NCBI GenBank assembly: GCA_023412495.1
Contig: JAEYNP010000039.1
Location: forward strand, 186,001-250,000
Length of the DNA: 64,000 nucleotides
From: Pseudomonadota bacterium
GTDB taxonomy: Bacteria; Desulfobacterota; Desulfobulbia; Desulfobulbales; Desulfocapsaceae
Direction of reading: 5' to 3'
Shown: piece after piece, positions 1 through 8,489 of the stretch
Position numbering within the stretch: position 1 is the first letter of the stretch
How the letters are laid out: each line of letters opens with the position of its first letter
The notes under the pieces: generated by a model
Told to the model about the DNA's origin: nothing
The model's input: only the letters and a program-made list of their open reading frames with translations
Database searches by the model: none
Translations under genes and position numbers: made by a program

Positions 1-2
1 TT

Positions 3-425
3 GCCGGCGTCATGATCTGGAGCGGTCATGTGATCTACATAAAAAAGATCATCGGCAATTTCCACCCGCTCCAGATCACCCTCTACCCTATGGCCTTGGC
101 GGCGCCCATCTTTCTCATCAGCGGCTTTCTCTTTGACGGCGAAATGATCGGAAAGCTCGATTCCACCGTCGTCCAGTCGATGCTCTATCAGATTTTCGTC
201 ACGGCCTCGTTCGGCTTTGTGGCATGGAATACCCTGATCAGCAGATTCGGGGCCGCGTCCCTCCATGCCTTCGTCTTTATCATGCCGATTTCAGGAGTAC
301 TTTTGGGTGTAGTAATGCTCAAGGAACCATTGACCGTCAACCTCATCAGCGCCATAGTACTGGTAGTGACAGGACTTATTCTTGTAAATCGGCCCACCCC
401 CCTCAAAGGGGATAAGTACTTTTAG
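3..425 (+). CDS. EamA/DMT-family transporter, C-terminal part (cut by window start)
   Basis: The frame is open to the left edge, so only the C-terminal 140 or so residues of an inner-membrane drug/metabolite transporter are present. Four hydrophobic segments are visible, including MALAAPIFLISGFLF and the last helix LISAIVLVVTGLILV. The segment FIMPISGVLLGVVMLKEPLT matches the late EamA pattern (P-x-S-G-V-L-x-G-x-x-x-L-x-E). The substrate cannot be told. The TAG stop lies inside the first bases of a dispersed repeat (419-598), so the original C-terminus may have been replaced. Confidence 0.85.
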   Translation, partial: AGVMIWSGHVIYIKKIIGNFHPLQITLYPMALAAPIFLISGFLFDGEMIGKLDSTVVQSMLYQIFVTASFGFVAWNTLISRFGAASLHAFVFIMPISGVLLGVVMLKEPLTVNLISAIVLVVTGLILVNRPTPLKGDKYF

Positions 426-598
426 TACCTTAGAAATTCATTTCTTGTTTTTTGAAACGAATTTCGTGAAGGTACTTATACCCCTCAAGGGGGTACTGAA
501 AAGAGTCCCCTCTGCTGTGGGAGGGGATCACGACCCTTGGGTTGCGGGCGTCAGCCTGCATTAGAAAGATTATTTTCTAATCTGTAAGGTACTAAAAG
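419..598 (+). repeat. Dispersed hairpin element, copy A, with 14-bp terminal inverted repeats
   Basis: The arms CTTTTAGTACCTTA (419-432) and TAAGGTACTAAAAG (585-598) are perfect inverted repeats. Inside are three hairpins in a row: a GAAATTC/GAATTTC hairpin ending at AAGGTACTT, a CCCCTCAAGGGGG hairpin, and a CCCCTC...GAGGGG hairpin, then a GC-rich tail (GGGTTGCGGGCGTCAG). Related copies lie near 22.6, 29.9, 52.5 and 59.6 kb. It encodes no protein and looks like a MITE-type or REP-type element. Confidence 0.85.
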
Positions 599-662
599 TT
601 GGAGTGTCCATCAGCGCGGAGAACTACAAGCCAGCAACATTTTTTACCCCGGAGGAAGTGCC

Positions 663-1106
663 ATGAAGAAAGCTCTTATCGTCTATCATAGTCGCACAGG
701 AAAAACCGAAGCCATGGCCGATTTTATCGCCGAAGGTCTTCGTCTGGCCGGCTTGGAGGTGGTTATGAAAAAAATCTCCGAAATCGGCAACGAACTGGAT
801 CTGGTCGGTTTCGATGCCTACGTCTTCGGCTGTCCGACGTATCACAAGGATATGACGGAGGGCATGAAGCAATTCCTGTTCAAGGCGGAACTGGCAAACC
901 TTACCGGCAAAGTCGGCGGCGCTTTCGGGTCCCATACCCACAGCGGAGAAAGCCCCGCGATTATTTACGATACCATGATGTACGTCTTCAAGATGGACAT
1001 GACCACACTGGGGCCGCTGGCTCTGCTCGAGACGAAAATCCCCGAGAGGGAAGGACGCAAGGCCTGCCAGGATTACGGCCGGGCGATCGGTGAGCGCCTG
1101 CGCTGA
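663..1106 (+). CDS. Flavodoxin family protein
   Basis: A 147-residue FMN-binding electron carrier of flavodoxin size. The N-terminal strand and phosphate loop read IVYHSRTGKTEAMA (residues 6-19), the T/S-x-T-G-x-T pattern that holds the FMN phosphate. A later G-C-P-T-Y segment (around 58-62) and GGAFGSHTHSGES (around 94-106) fit the loops that flank the isoalloxazine ring. A good Shine-Dalgarno (GGAGG at 651-655) precedes the ATG. It stands alone between two intergenic repeats, so its redox partner is not shown. It could also be a flavodoxin-like reductase (WrbA type), though it is shorter than those. Confidence 0.88.
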   Translation: MKKALIVYHSRTGKTEAMADFIAEGLRLAGLEVVMKKISEIGNELDLVGFDAYVFGCPTYHKDMTEGMKQFLFKAELANLTGKVGGAFGSHTHSGESPAIIYDTMMYVFKMDMTTLGPLALLETKIPEREGRKACQDYGRAIGERLR

Positions 1107-1200
1107 GCTTCGGGGTCGGCGGAAGGGGAAAGCGTAAAGGGCTTGAGGCACGGGGTCTTTCCATACCTCAAGCTGGTCCGGCTCAAATCCCGGCAGCGGG

Positions 1201-1416
1201 TCACTCGGAGACGACCTTGAAGGACAGTTTCACCCGCGCCCGGAAGACCACCGGACGATCGTTCTCCATCTTCATATCCAGGGTGACCACCTCGGCGATG
1301 CGCAGGTCGCGAAGGCTCATTCCGGCGGATTTAACGGCGTTTTGGGTGGCTTCTTCCCAGGATACGGGGCTCGATCCGACCAGCTCGATAATTTTGTAAA
1401 CACTCTCAGTCGCCAT
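1201..1416 (-). CDS. Dodecin
   Basis: A 71-residue protein with the typical dodecin start VYKIIELVGSSPVSWEEA and the conserved W followed by a helix (EEATQNAVKSA) and two strands (RIAEVVTLDMKME, VVFRARVKLSFKV). Dodecins form hollow 12-mers that bind and store flavin in the cytoplasm. Length, charge pattern and motif order all match. An AGGAGAA lies just upstream of the ATG on the minus strand. It faces the flavodoxin gene, so the two flavin-handling genes are convergent neighbours. Confidence 0.93.
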   Translation of the reverse strand: MATESVYKIIELVGSSPVSWEEATQNAVKSAGMSLRDLRIAEVVTLDMKMENDRPVVFRARVKLSFKVVSE

Positions 1417-1431
1417 GGCATTCTCCTTGGT

Positions 1432-1500
1432 TAAGGTTCAAGGTGCTTACCCCTCAAGAGGAACTGAATTAAGTACCCGAAGGTGTAAAAATAGTCCCTT
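1432..1500. repeat. Degenerate fragment of the dispersed hairpin element (copy F)
   Basis: The run AAGGTGCTTACCCCTCAAG, followed by GGAACTGAATTAAGTACC, is a decayed version of the copy A segment AAGGTACTTATACCCCTCAAG / GGGTACTGAAAAGAGT. The flanking hairpins are missing. Confidence 0.5.
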
Positions 1501-2061
1501 GATGAGAGGTTGGTGGAACGTGCTGAAGATGTACTCTTACCACCAGTGATGCAACGCTAGGAAAACCCTGCAGGGGCCGTTGAGATATTGTACAGCCTGA
1601 CTCAACCAAAATGGAAGAAAAAATGATCGAACCCTTGCATATATAAGCATTCTCAGAGGGAAAGATAACAGCCGTTTCAGTAGACGATTTTTTGTCGTCA
1701 ACATTTATTTTCTTGCAAAAATTTGGGAACTGCATATATTGACGCCAATCAGTCAGAAACACTCTCTTCCAGATTCTCCTCGCCAACCCGGTTTGCATCA
1801 AACCAAGCGTCGATCCTGCTGTAGAAGTTCAAGCTGTTTACTGAAAACGGAGAAGCAGTACGATGCTTGCGGTCCGGTCTGACATTTTTCCCCGACCCGA
1901 TACGCCTGCTCTTTACATTCGTTCGGAATAAACCCTCTACAAAACCATCGTTTTTACCTTGGGCAACCACCGGACAGGACCATTAGAAAATACGCGGAGC
2001 ATCCATCCGCAGCCGAGTCACCGGAAACACCGGTTGCTTATACACTCATCCTGGAGAATAA
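1501..2061. other. Gap between dodecin and helicase, no gene seen
   Basis: Frames of 70-110 codons exist on the minus strand here, but they lack a Shine-Dalgarno, have mixed composition and overlap each other, so I do not call them. AT-rich stretches (for example around 1660-1745) probably hold the promoter and leader of the helicase gene. Cold-induced helicases often have long leaders; nothing further can be supported. Confidence 0.5.
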
Positions 2062-3330
2062 ATGAGTTTTAAAAATTTTCTGTTTCACCCGGCGATTACC
2101 GCCGGCATCACCGCCTGCGGCTATGCCGCACCCACCCCCATCCAGAAAAACGCCATACCGCCGATTCTTGGCGGCCGGGACATCCTCGGCCTTGCCCAGA
2201 CCGGAACCGGCAAAACCGCCGCCTTTGCACTACCCCTGCTGCAGCGACTGCTGACCGGCCCCCGCAAAAAGGTCCGCGCTCTGATCGTCGCACCTACCAG
2301 GGAACTGGCCGAACAGATCAATGACAACATCGGTATGCTCGGCAGAGAAACCGGTCTCTCAAGCGTCGTCCTCTACGGCGGCGTGGGCAAGACACCGCAG
2401 ATGAAGGCCCTGAAGGCCGGCGTGGAAATCGTCGTCGCCTGTCCCGGGCGGTTGCTCGACCTCTTGCAGGACAAAGCGCTTACCCTCAAGGACGTCGAGG
2501 TGCTGGTGCTGGATGAGGCAGACCATATGTTCGACAAGGGATTTTTGCCGGATCTTCGGCGGATTATCAAACTTTTGCCGGTTAAACGCCAGACGCTGCT
2601 TTTTTCCGCCACCATGCCGGATGAGATCGGTCACCTGGCGGCGGAGATCCTCGTCACCCCCGAGACAGTGAAGATCGATCACAAGCTGCCGGCTCCAACC
2701 ATCTCCCATGTCCTCTTCCAGATCGCCGCCGCGGAAAAGACCGCGCTGCTCAAGCATCTCGTTCAAGACCCGGGCATCACCAGCGCCCTGGTCTTCACCC
2801 GCACCAAGCACAAGGCGAAGAGTCTCGCCTTACATCTGGAGAAGGCCGGCTTTCGCGCCGCAAGCCTGCAGGGCAACCTCTCCCAGCAGAAACGGCAGCA
2901 GGCTCTGGACGGCTTTCGGGACGGGACCTTCAGGATTCTGGTCGCTACGGATATCGCTGCCCGCGGGATAGATGTCATGGGCATCTCCCACGTCATCAAC
3001 TATGACGTGCCGGATACCGCCGAGACCTATACCCATCGCACCGGACGGACCGGCAGAGCGACAAGGTCGGGACAGGCATTTACCTTTGCCGACCGGGACG
3101 ACGGTAAGATGATTGCCCTCATCGAGCGAAATCTGGGCCGAAAGATGGTGCGCAAGGACCCTCCGGCCTGCGCCCCCGCTACGGAAAGTGAACGAGGCGA
3201 AGCGGCAAGGGAAAGCAGCCCCCGCCATCGGCCGGCGGCAAAAAAAACAGGATCACCAGTCGGCAATCGAAAAGGACGCGATAGAGCCTGCTCTTTCGAT
3301 TTCGGCCTAAGAAAATCGGGGCGACGGTAA
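2062..3330 (+). CDS. DEAD-box ATP-dependent RNA helicase, RhlE type
   Basis: A 422-residue cytoplasmic RNA helicase that unwinds short RNA duplexes. Visible motifs in order: Q motif (YAAPTPIQKNAIP, about residues 21-33), Walker A AQTGTGKT (46-53), PTRELA, DEAD box VLDEADH (about 149-155), SAT (around 182-184), and the C-terminal RecA lobe ending in HRTGRTGRA (around 325-333). The core is followed by a short basic Arg/Lys-rich tail, as in RhlE-like proteins. A cold-shock protein gene starts 103 bp downstream, so the two may respond together to cold or RNA structure. The exact subfamily (RhlE, DbpA, CshA) is less sure than the helicase call. Confidence 0.95.
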   Translation: MSFKNFLFHPAITAGITACGYAAPTPIQKNAIPPILGGRDILGLAQTGTGKTAAFALPLLQRLLTGPRKKVRALIVAPTRELAEQINDNIGMLGRETGLSSVVLYGGVGKTPQMKALKAGVEIVVACPGRLLDLLQDKALTLKDVEVLVLDEADHMFDKGFLPDLRRIIKLLPVKRQTLLFSATMPDEIGHLAAEILVTPETVKIDHKLPAPTISHVLFQIAAAEKTALLKHLVQDPGITSALVFTRTKHKAKSLALHLEKAGFRAASLQGNLSQQKRQQALDGFRDGTFRILVATDIAARGIDVMGISHVINYDVPDTAETYTHRTGRTGRATRSGQAFTFADRDDGKMIALIERNLGRKMVRKDPPACAPATESERGEAARESSPRHRPAAKKTGSPVGNRKGRDRACSFDFGLRKSGRR

Positions 3331-3433
3331 AAGCTCCAAAATTGTCCGGGTCACCGGACATCCGGTCGAAGATCAGAATACTTCGACTCATTACACAAAA
3401 GGGTAAATACCCGCACAAAGGAGTAGTCAAGAA

Positions 3434-3634
3434 ATGGTTCAAGGTACAGTAAAATGGTTTAACGATTCCAAAGGATTTGGCTTTATCGAACAGGACGGCG
3501 GCAAGGATATCTTCGTCCATCATTCCGCGATCAAGGCCCAGGGGTTCAGGTCGCTGACTGAAGGCGCCCGGGTCACCTTCGATATCGTCGACGGCCCCAA
3601 AGGTCCGGCGGCGGCCAATGTTGTTTTGAAATAG
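3434..3634 (+). CDS. Cold-shock protein, CspA family
   Basis: A 66-residue single-stranded nucleic-acid-binding beta-barrel protein. It begins [15 protein letters not shown], containing RNP1 (KGFGFI), and continues with RNP2 (DIFVHHSAI). The length is the usual one for CspA proteins. A strong AAAGGAG lies 10-16 bases before the ATG. It probably acts as an RNA chaperone, as suggested by the helicase upstream, and is followed by a clear intrinsic terminator. Confidence 0.96.
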   Translation: MVQGTVKWFNDSKGFGFIEQDGGKDIFVHHSAIKAQGFRSLTEGARVTFDIVDGPKGPAAANVVLK

Positions 3635-3655
3635 ATTCCGACAGAGACCCACCAA

Positions 3656-3690
3656 AAAGACCCCGCCTTGTGCGGGGTCTTTTTTTTTCT
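3656..3690 (+). terminator. Rho-independent terminator after the cold-shock gene
   Basis: The stem AAAGACCCCGC / GCGGGGTCTTT closes on a short CTTGT loop and is followed directly by a run of nine T residues. It ends the helicase/cold-shock unit and lies upstream of the HD-GYP gene. Confidence 0.95.
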
Positions 3691-3781
3691 GAGGTTTTTT
3701 TGCGGAACGTGTCCCTTCTGTGATTTAATTGACAGTGACGCTTTTTCGAAGGATAAACCAGTAGTCACCGCGCACACCACA

Positions 3782-4819
3782 ATGGATCCAAAACAGCAAA
3801 CCATTCTCATAGTCGATGACGAGAGTCAGGTTCGAGGGGTTATCGGCGCCATAGTCAAGATGGAAGGGTATCTCTGCTGTATGGCCGAGGATGCTGAAAG
3901 CGCCCTAGAGATGCTGGCCGTGCAGCAGGTCGACCTGGTGATCAGTGATATCAACATGAAGGGCATGACCGGCATGGAACTGCTGCGGCTGGTCTTGAGC
4001 CGTTATCCCGACCTGGCGGTGATCATGGTCACCGGAATCGACGACCGGGCGACGGCCATCGAGACCTTGCACATGGGAGCATATGGCTACGTTACCAAAC
4101 CTTTCCAGGCCAACGAACTGATCATCAACATCGCCAATGCCCTGCGGCGGAGACAGCTGGAAATCGAGAACCGCCGCCACCGTGAAAACCTGGAAAGTCT
4201 GGTGGAGGAGCGGACAAGGGAACTCTACAAGTCCCGGGACGAATCCATCCATATCCTTTCCAAGGCAGCGGAATTCCGAGACAACGAAACCGCCAAGCAC
4301 ACCATCCGGATGGGGCACTACACCGAGCGGCTCGCCAGCCTGAGCGGCCTTCCCGACGACTTGTGCCGGAGCCTCATGCATGCCGCCCCGCTGCACGACG
4401 TCGGCAAGATCGGCATATCCGATTCGATCCTGCTGAAGCCCGGCAAGCTTACATTTGAAGAATTCGATGCCATGAAGACTCACTGCGAGATCGGCTACCG
4501 GATTCTTGCCGAGTCGACCTCGGAGGTTCTGGCACTTGGGGCGGAGATAGCCCTCAACCACCATGAAAAGTTCGACGGCAGCGGCTATCCCCGGGGGCTG
4601 GCGGGGGAAGAAATCCCCATTTCCGGCCGGATTGCCGCGATCTGCGATGTCTTCGACGCCCTTACCAGTGAACGGGTCTACAAGAAGGCGATCCCCCCCG
4701 ACGAGGCGCTGGCTATCATGAATGAAGGCAGAGGCACTCATTTCGACCCTCGCCTCTTCGATCTTTTTTTGGAAAATTTTCCGGTTTTCGTACAGATCCG
4801 GACCCAATTCGCCGATTGA
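3782..4819 (+). CDS. Response regulator with HD-GYP phosphodiesterase domain
   Basis: About 345 residues if started at ATG 3782; the frame is open further upstream, but that part runs back through the terminator. Residues 5-120 form a REC domain (ILIVDDE, phospho-acceptor in LVISDINMKGMTG, conserved KPF). A coiled linker (around 130-160) leads to an HD-GYP domain with intact HDVGKIG, NHHEKFDGSGYP and the following RI-A-I-CDVFDAL. HD-GYP domains hydrolyse cyclic-di-GMP (some act on cGAMP), so this protein probably lowers c-di-GMP on phosphorylation. No kinase gene is adjacent. Confidence 0.93.
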   Translation: MDPKQQTILIVDDESQVRGVIGAIVKMEGYLCCMAEDAESALEMLAVQQVDLVISDINMKGMTGMELLRLVLSRYPDLAVIMVTGIDDRATAIETLHMGAYGYVTKPFQANELIINIANALRRRQLEIENRRHRENLESLVEERTRELYKSRDESIHILSKAAEFRDNETAKHTIRMGHYTERLASLSGLPDDLCRSLMHAAPLHDVGKIGISDSILLKPGKLTFEEFDAMKTHCEIGYRILAESTSEVLALGAEIALNHHEKFDGSGYPRGLAGEEIPISGRIAAICDVFDALTSERVYKKAIPPDEALAIMNEGRGTHFDPRLFDLFLENFPVFVQIRTQFAD

Positions 4820-4928
4820 TTCTGCGGGGCAGCGCAGCATCCTGCCCGGCATGCATGAAGTGATGCCCGCTGACTGGTTATACGCCGGAATATAAGGCAT
4901 TACCCCTTTCAACCTATTAGCTTCACCA

Positions 4929-5414
4929 ATGGACAGCTTCATCCTCACCATTACTTGGCTCGGCTCAGGCTATTTGCTGCTGCCGCTTTCCGCCTGCATC
5001 AGTCTGCTGCTCATCTTGGTTGGCAGGGCGAGTCAGGCAAACCTGCTGAGCCTCAGCCTGATCGTGACAATGATCTCCGTCCATGCCGCGAAACTGATGG
5101 TTCGCCGGCCGCGGCCAATCGGCATCGACCTCCTGGTGCCGATGCCGCCGGACTGGTCGTTTCCCAGCGCTCACACCGCTCAGGCCACCGCCTTTTTCCT
5201 GGCGCTCACCCTGATTGCCATGCGGACTCTGCCTCCGTTCTGGGCCGGATTCATCGCCGTGTTCAGCCTGCTGATCGTGGCCATAGTAGGATACTCCCGG
5301 GTCTATCTCCAGGTGCACTATGTTTCCGATGTCCTGGCGGGAATGATCCTGGCCATGCTGGCGGTGCTGGCGGTCCAGCTTTGCCTCCCCTACCTGCCCT
5401 GGCTGCGAGGTTAG
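4929..5414 (+). CDS. PAP2-family membrane phosphatase
   Basis: A 161-residue inner-membrane protein with five to six hydrophobic segments. The three PAP2 signature motifs are present: K-x-x-x-R-x-R-P (KLMVRRPRP, about 57-65), PSAHT (about 80-84; P-S-x-H-x) and S-R-V-Y-L-Q-V-H-Y-V-S-D (about 118-129). The family removes phosphate from undecaprenyl pyrophosphate, phosphatidic acid or lipid A. The next gene, a diacylglycerol kinase starting 34 bp downstream, suggests a joint role in lipid phosphate recycling. The exact substrate is not shown. Confidence 0.92.
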   Translation: MDSFILTITWLGSGYLLLPLSACISLLLILVGRASQANLLSLSLIVTMISVHAAKLMVRRPRPIGIDLLVPMPPDWSFPSAHTAQATAFFLALTLIAMRTLPPFWAGFIAVFSLLIVAIVGYSRVYLQVHYVSDVLAGMILAMLAVLAVQLCLPYLPWLRG

Positions 5415-5448
5415 CAGTCCGCGAAAGTTTTCGAAATGCGAGGACGAC

Positions 5449-5841
5449 GTGTATAACAAATTTCTCGGCACCGGCGAACATGGCTACCACCCGATCCGCA
5501 AGATCAAGGTGTGCATTTCCGGGTTTCGTTACGCGATCCGGTACGATTTCAGTGTTGCTTACAAGATTTACCTGTCCCTGCTCATCCTCATCGTCAGTTT
5601 CATCTTTCGCCCCTGGATCGACGCCCTGATGATCCTTGCCGCCACCGGGTTGGTGATCATTGCCGAGATGTTCAACAGCGCCATCGAGGCCCTGTGCGAC
5701 TTCGTCGAGAACCGTCACAATGAAAAGATAAAGGTCATCAAGGACATCTCGGCAGCAGCCGCAGGCATTGCCATCGTCCTCTGGGCCATTGTTCTTTTCA
5801 TGGAATTTTCGAGGATCTGGAGAATCGTCTTCACTTCCTGA
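5449..5841 (+). CDS. dgkA: Diacylglycerol kinase (DgkA type)
   Basis: A 130-residue membrane enzyme that phosphorylates diacylglycerol or undecaprenol with ATP. The family signature is clear: EMFNSAIEALCDFVENRHNE (about 77-96), then KVIKDISAAAAGIAIVLW (about 99-116). Three hydrophobic segments match the DgkA fold. The start is GTG at 5449 with GAGGA just upstream. It probably shares a transcript with the PAP2 phosphatase gene, giving a kinase/phosphatase pair for lipid carriers. Confidence 0.93.
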   Translation: MYNKFLGTGEHGYHPIRKIKVCISGFRYAIRYDFSVAYKIYLSLLILIVSFIFRPWIDALMILAATGLVIIAEMFNSAIEALCDFVENRHNEKIKVIKDISAAAAGIAIVLWAIVLFMEFSRIWRIVFTS

Positions 5842-5865
5842 GGAAGGGCGTGATGGTTTCCCGCT

Positions 5866-6498
5866 CTATTTATCTCGGAAGCCTGAAGAAAAATCGGCGA
5901 CGCACATGGTTCCAAAGCGTTGATGGGGGCCGCAGGCAACGCCGGCTTCCTTGAAATGGGGACTGAAGATGTTCTTCCGATGGCCGCGATCCGCCACACC
6001 GTCATCGACTATCAGCTGCATGACCAGCAACCTCGGTTCATTGGGCACGTAAGCGATATTCTCGCCGACATGACCTTGCCAGGTTCCGTGACGTTCGAGA
6101 CGCTCCACCATACCACCGCTTTGCGGGGCCCGGTGGCCTGTCTCCTGGGTCTTGCCCTGCTCGCGAACCAGATCCGCCGCCGCGGCGGAGAGCCCGGCAG
6201 ACCATGTCAGCGGGGGCAGCGGTTTCTGTTTATTGAGAAATTCCATGGCCTCGTTCAGGGCGATGATACCCTCCCGGGTCCGACGGCGGATGGATGTTCC
6301 CGGCAACTGGTAGAACTTGCCCTTGAAGTGCTTTCTCCATTCGCGAATGTACTCCGCATAATGCTGGGGTTCGGCCCGAGCGAGGTTTATTTCCTCCAGA
6401 ACCTGAGCTCCCAGGTCTTCTTCCGGGGATACAGCACCACCTGTTAATGCCGCAACAAGAGACGCAAGCAAAGCAAAGCAGACCAGCCAACTTTTCAT
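5866..6498 (-). CDS. Exported CAP-domain (SCP/PR1-like) protein
   Basis: About 210 residues when started at ATG 6498, which follows GGGGGGAGT; a longer frame exists but has no such site. Residues 1-22 are a signal peptide (LVCFALLASLVAALTGG). The rest is a CAP domain: E-E-I-N-L-A-R at the start, PPLTWSAGLSAAAADLV, a histidine in TGHRAP, GENIAY and DDGVADRGHRKNIFSP, matching the conserved His/Glu cavity pattern. Bacterial CAP proteins are secreted and their activities are mostly unknown. Convergent with dgkA. Confidence 0.88.
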   Translation of the reverse strand: MKSWLVCFALLASLVAALTGGAVSPEEDLGAQVLEEINLARAEPQHYAEYIREWRKHFKGKFYQLPGTSIRRRTREGIIALNEAMEFLNKQKPLPPLTWSAGLSAAAADLVREQGKTQETGHRAPQSGGMVERLERHGTWQGHVGENIAYVPNEPRLLVMQLIVDDGVADRGHRKNIFSPHFKEAGVACGPHQRFGTMCVADFSSGFRDK

Positions 6499-6594
6499 AG
6501 ACTCCCCCCGGTGTTCTATGGTTGTTCGGTAATACTTGGATTCTTGGCTAAATGACGCATCCAACGGATGGGGATGCGGATAGAAGTTACTATG

Positions 6595-6813
6595 TTATTG
6601 CGTTTTCAGCTGATCTTCCATCTTTTTGTTATGCGCATTCTCCAGCCCGGCGGCAGCCTTCGCTTGATCGAGAGGCGTCTTCATCATGTGGACGGCGTCC
6701 TGCGCCATCTTTTCGTTATGCCGGTCTATGGCGCTTTTGCCGCTCTCCTGATCATTGTTGCAGGAGGCAAGGGCCAGAACGCAGCAAGCCATGGTCAAAT
6801 AAAGAGGATTCAT
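6595..6813 (-). CDS. Small predicted lipoprotein
   Basis: About 72 residues from ATG 6813, preceded by GGAGAAAGAG. The N-terminus is a lipoprotein signal with lipobox LASC (cysteine near residue 18) followed by NND, which would favour outer-membrane sorting. The mature part is short, charged and helical, with repeated K/M/D residues and no family I recognise. It lies upstream of the CAP-domain gene on the same strand, about 100 bp away. Confidence 0.65.
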   Translation of the reverse strand: MNPLYLTMACCVLALASCNNDQESGKSAIDRHNEKMAQDAVHMMKTPLDQAKAAAGLENAHNKKMEDQLKTQ

Positions 6814-6886
6814 TCTCTTTCTCCAAAAAATCATTGAACGGTCTCTATCTATGATCAGCATTCGATAAATATCGGCCTCTCAATTG

Positions 6887-7903
6887 TTATTGGCCAATTG
6901 CATCGACCCTGAATTTTGTCCCGCATTTGTTGTTGAATGCCGGCGCGGCCTGTCGGATTAATTCTGGCAATGAAGCCTCTTCAGGAAGATCCGCAGGCAG
7001 GCGTATGTACACATCCACCAGCATGCCATTCTTGCAGGAGATCTGCAACCTACGGGCGGCATCCTCGCCGAGGGCATTGTCGATTTGCTCGAGAAAGGAT
7101 TTCGTCGTTACGCTTTTGCCGATATTCCGGGACATGAAGACCGCCATGCCGCTTGTGTTGAATTCTTCAAGCAGGCGCATGGAGATGGTGAAATAGCCGT
7201 CCGCATCACGCTCCGTCTGGCAGGTGCCGTGCTTATACCATTCGTGGCGCTGCAGACATGAACCGTGAGCGGCGCTGGGCATGAACTTACCAAGTTTTTC
7301 CAAGGTTTCAGCCTGCATCGGCACCGGATCGTAATCGCAGAAAGGACGCTTTTCAGCCTTATATTTGCCGCATAGCCCGTAACTTGTGCCGCAGGATTTT
7401 TTATTAGGCCACAGGCCGTGCAGCGTGAAATTCTGCGCTTGGTATGCCTGCGGGTCCGATACGGCACACTCCAGTTTCTCTTGGTGATCCTCGCAAAACG
7501 CGGGCTGCCAACTGAGGGCGAAAACATAGCTGTCTTCCAGACCGGCCGTGTGACATTGTCGGTCGGCACCCGTCCCTCCACCGTCGGAAGACGAATCATC
7601 GGCGACGGTGACTTCGGCAATGCCGCATTCGAAGTAGGTCCAGCGCTCGGCGGGGGAGGCATTGTCAATACGAAGTCTGTACCAGGTGGTTCCGGGAGAT
7701 ACATTCACCTCGATGACAGGATAGCTTTGCCCGACCTCAAGCTGCACCTGACCCGGATTGGTCTTGCGCTTGATCGATTGATAAGCTTGGCAACCCAGGG
7801 TGGCGGTGAATTCGCCCGTCGCCGAGACGCTGGCGATGCCAGTTGTATTTTGGCCTATCAACCATACCGCCACCAACAGCGATGCTGCCATTTTTCTTGC
7901 CAT
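6887..7903 (-). CDS. Secreted ribonuclease T2 family protein
   Basis: About 338 residues from ATG 7903 (GGGGATGAC upstream). A signal peptide (residues 1-25) is followed by a small all-beta segment (about 30-95) and then an RNase T2 domain. Both catalytic segments are intact: CAS1 FTLHGLWPN and CAS2 HEWYKHGTC, with the two catalytic histidines and the E/K. T2 RNases cut RNA to 2',3'-cyclic and 3'-phosphate products, in the periplasm or outside the cell. Many cysteines suggest disulfides formed after export. The beta segment resembles an SH3-like or exported accessory domain; that part is inference. Confidence 0.92.
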   Translation of the reverse strand: MARKMAASLLVAVWLIGQNTTGIASVSATGEFTATLGCQAYQSIKRKTNPGQVQLEVGQSYPVIEVNVSPGTTWYRLRIDNASPAERWTYFECGIAEVTVADDSSSDGGGTGADRQCHTAGLEDSYVFALSWQPAFCEDHQEKLECAVSDPQAYQAQNFTLHGLWPNKKSCGTSYGLCGKYKAEKRPFCDYDPVPMQAETLEKLGKFMPSAAHGSCLQRHEWYKHGTCQTERDADGYFTISMRLLEEFNTSGMAVFMSRNIGKSVTTKSFLEQIDNALGEDAARRLQISCKNGMLVDVYIRLPADLPEEASLPELIRQAAPAFNNKCGTKFRVDAIGQ

Positions 7904-7955
7904 GTCATCCCCCTTTGACACGGGTCTTTGGGTCGGTCCGCAGATGGTTTGTATC

Positions 7956-8489
7956 TCAAGCGAGTGCGTCTTCGCACCTCGGCAGCGCATTGTTCGGCAT
8001 TCTCTTCTGCAACCGATGCATGTAGAATCTGGTGTCGACCGCCATGACCGGAAATGCCGGCGGCAGCTGCAATTGCCCGATCTCCGAGAATCCGTTCTTC
8101 TCGTAAAATCGATGCGCGGCAAGAAATTTCGCAGTGGTGCCCAGGTAGATCTCGCTTACCGAGCGCTCAGAACACCAACTCAGCAATACATCGAGAAGCC
8201 GGCGCGCGACACCATGGACAGCTCCGCGGAAAGGTTCTTTGACAAACATCTTCCGAAGCGCGCCCTGCCGATTGCCGATGTCGAGAAGCGAGATGGTGCC
8301 CACGACTTGACCGTCGGACACAGCGATCCAAAAATTTCCCTCGCCTCTCTGATAGAAACCCTGGATGTCCAGCAGGTCGGGCTGATCGGCCAAGGTGACA
8401 GGGATGCCGAATTCCTCCCGTTGTATCGCCAGGATCACAGAGACGACGCCCTCCTGATGATCCTTAGAATACGGAAAAATCTCAATCAT
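7956..8489 (-). CDS. GNAT-family N-acetyltransferase
   Basis: A 177-residue acetyl-CoA-dependent transferase. It shows the GNAT order: beta strands with VVGTISLLDIG (about 62-72), the motif A strand LRKMFVKEPFRG (about 78-89) in place of the usual Q/R-x-x-G-x-G/A, and the later strand/helix EIYLGTTAKFLAAHRFYEKNGF (around 113-134). The pyrophosphate loop is weakly conserved (FRGAVHGVARRLL), so binding may be altered. The substrate is unknown. It lies 52 bp upstream of the RNase gene on the same strand. Confidence 0.85.
   Translation of the reverse strand: MIEIFPYSKDHQEGVVSVILAIQREEFGIPVTLADQPDLLDIQGFYQRGEGNFWIAVSDGQVVGTISLLDIGNRQGALRKMFVKEPFRGAVHGVARRLLDVLLSWCSERSVSEIYLGTTAKFLAAHRFYEKNGFSEIGQLQLPPAFPVMAVDTRFYMHRLQKRMPNNALPRCEDALA

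Noticed and set aside
1469..1970. Two overlapping minus-strand frames of 110 and 73 codons
   Set aside because: No ribosome site, mixed composition, partly within a repeat fragment, and no recognisable motif.
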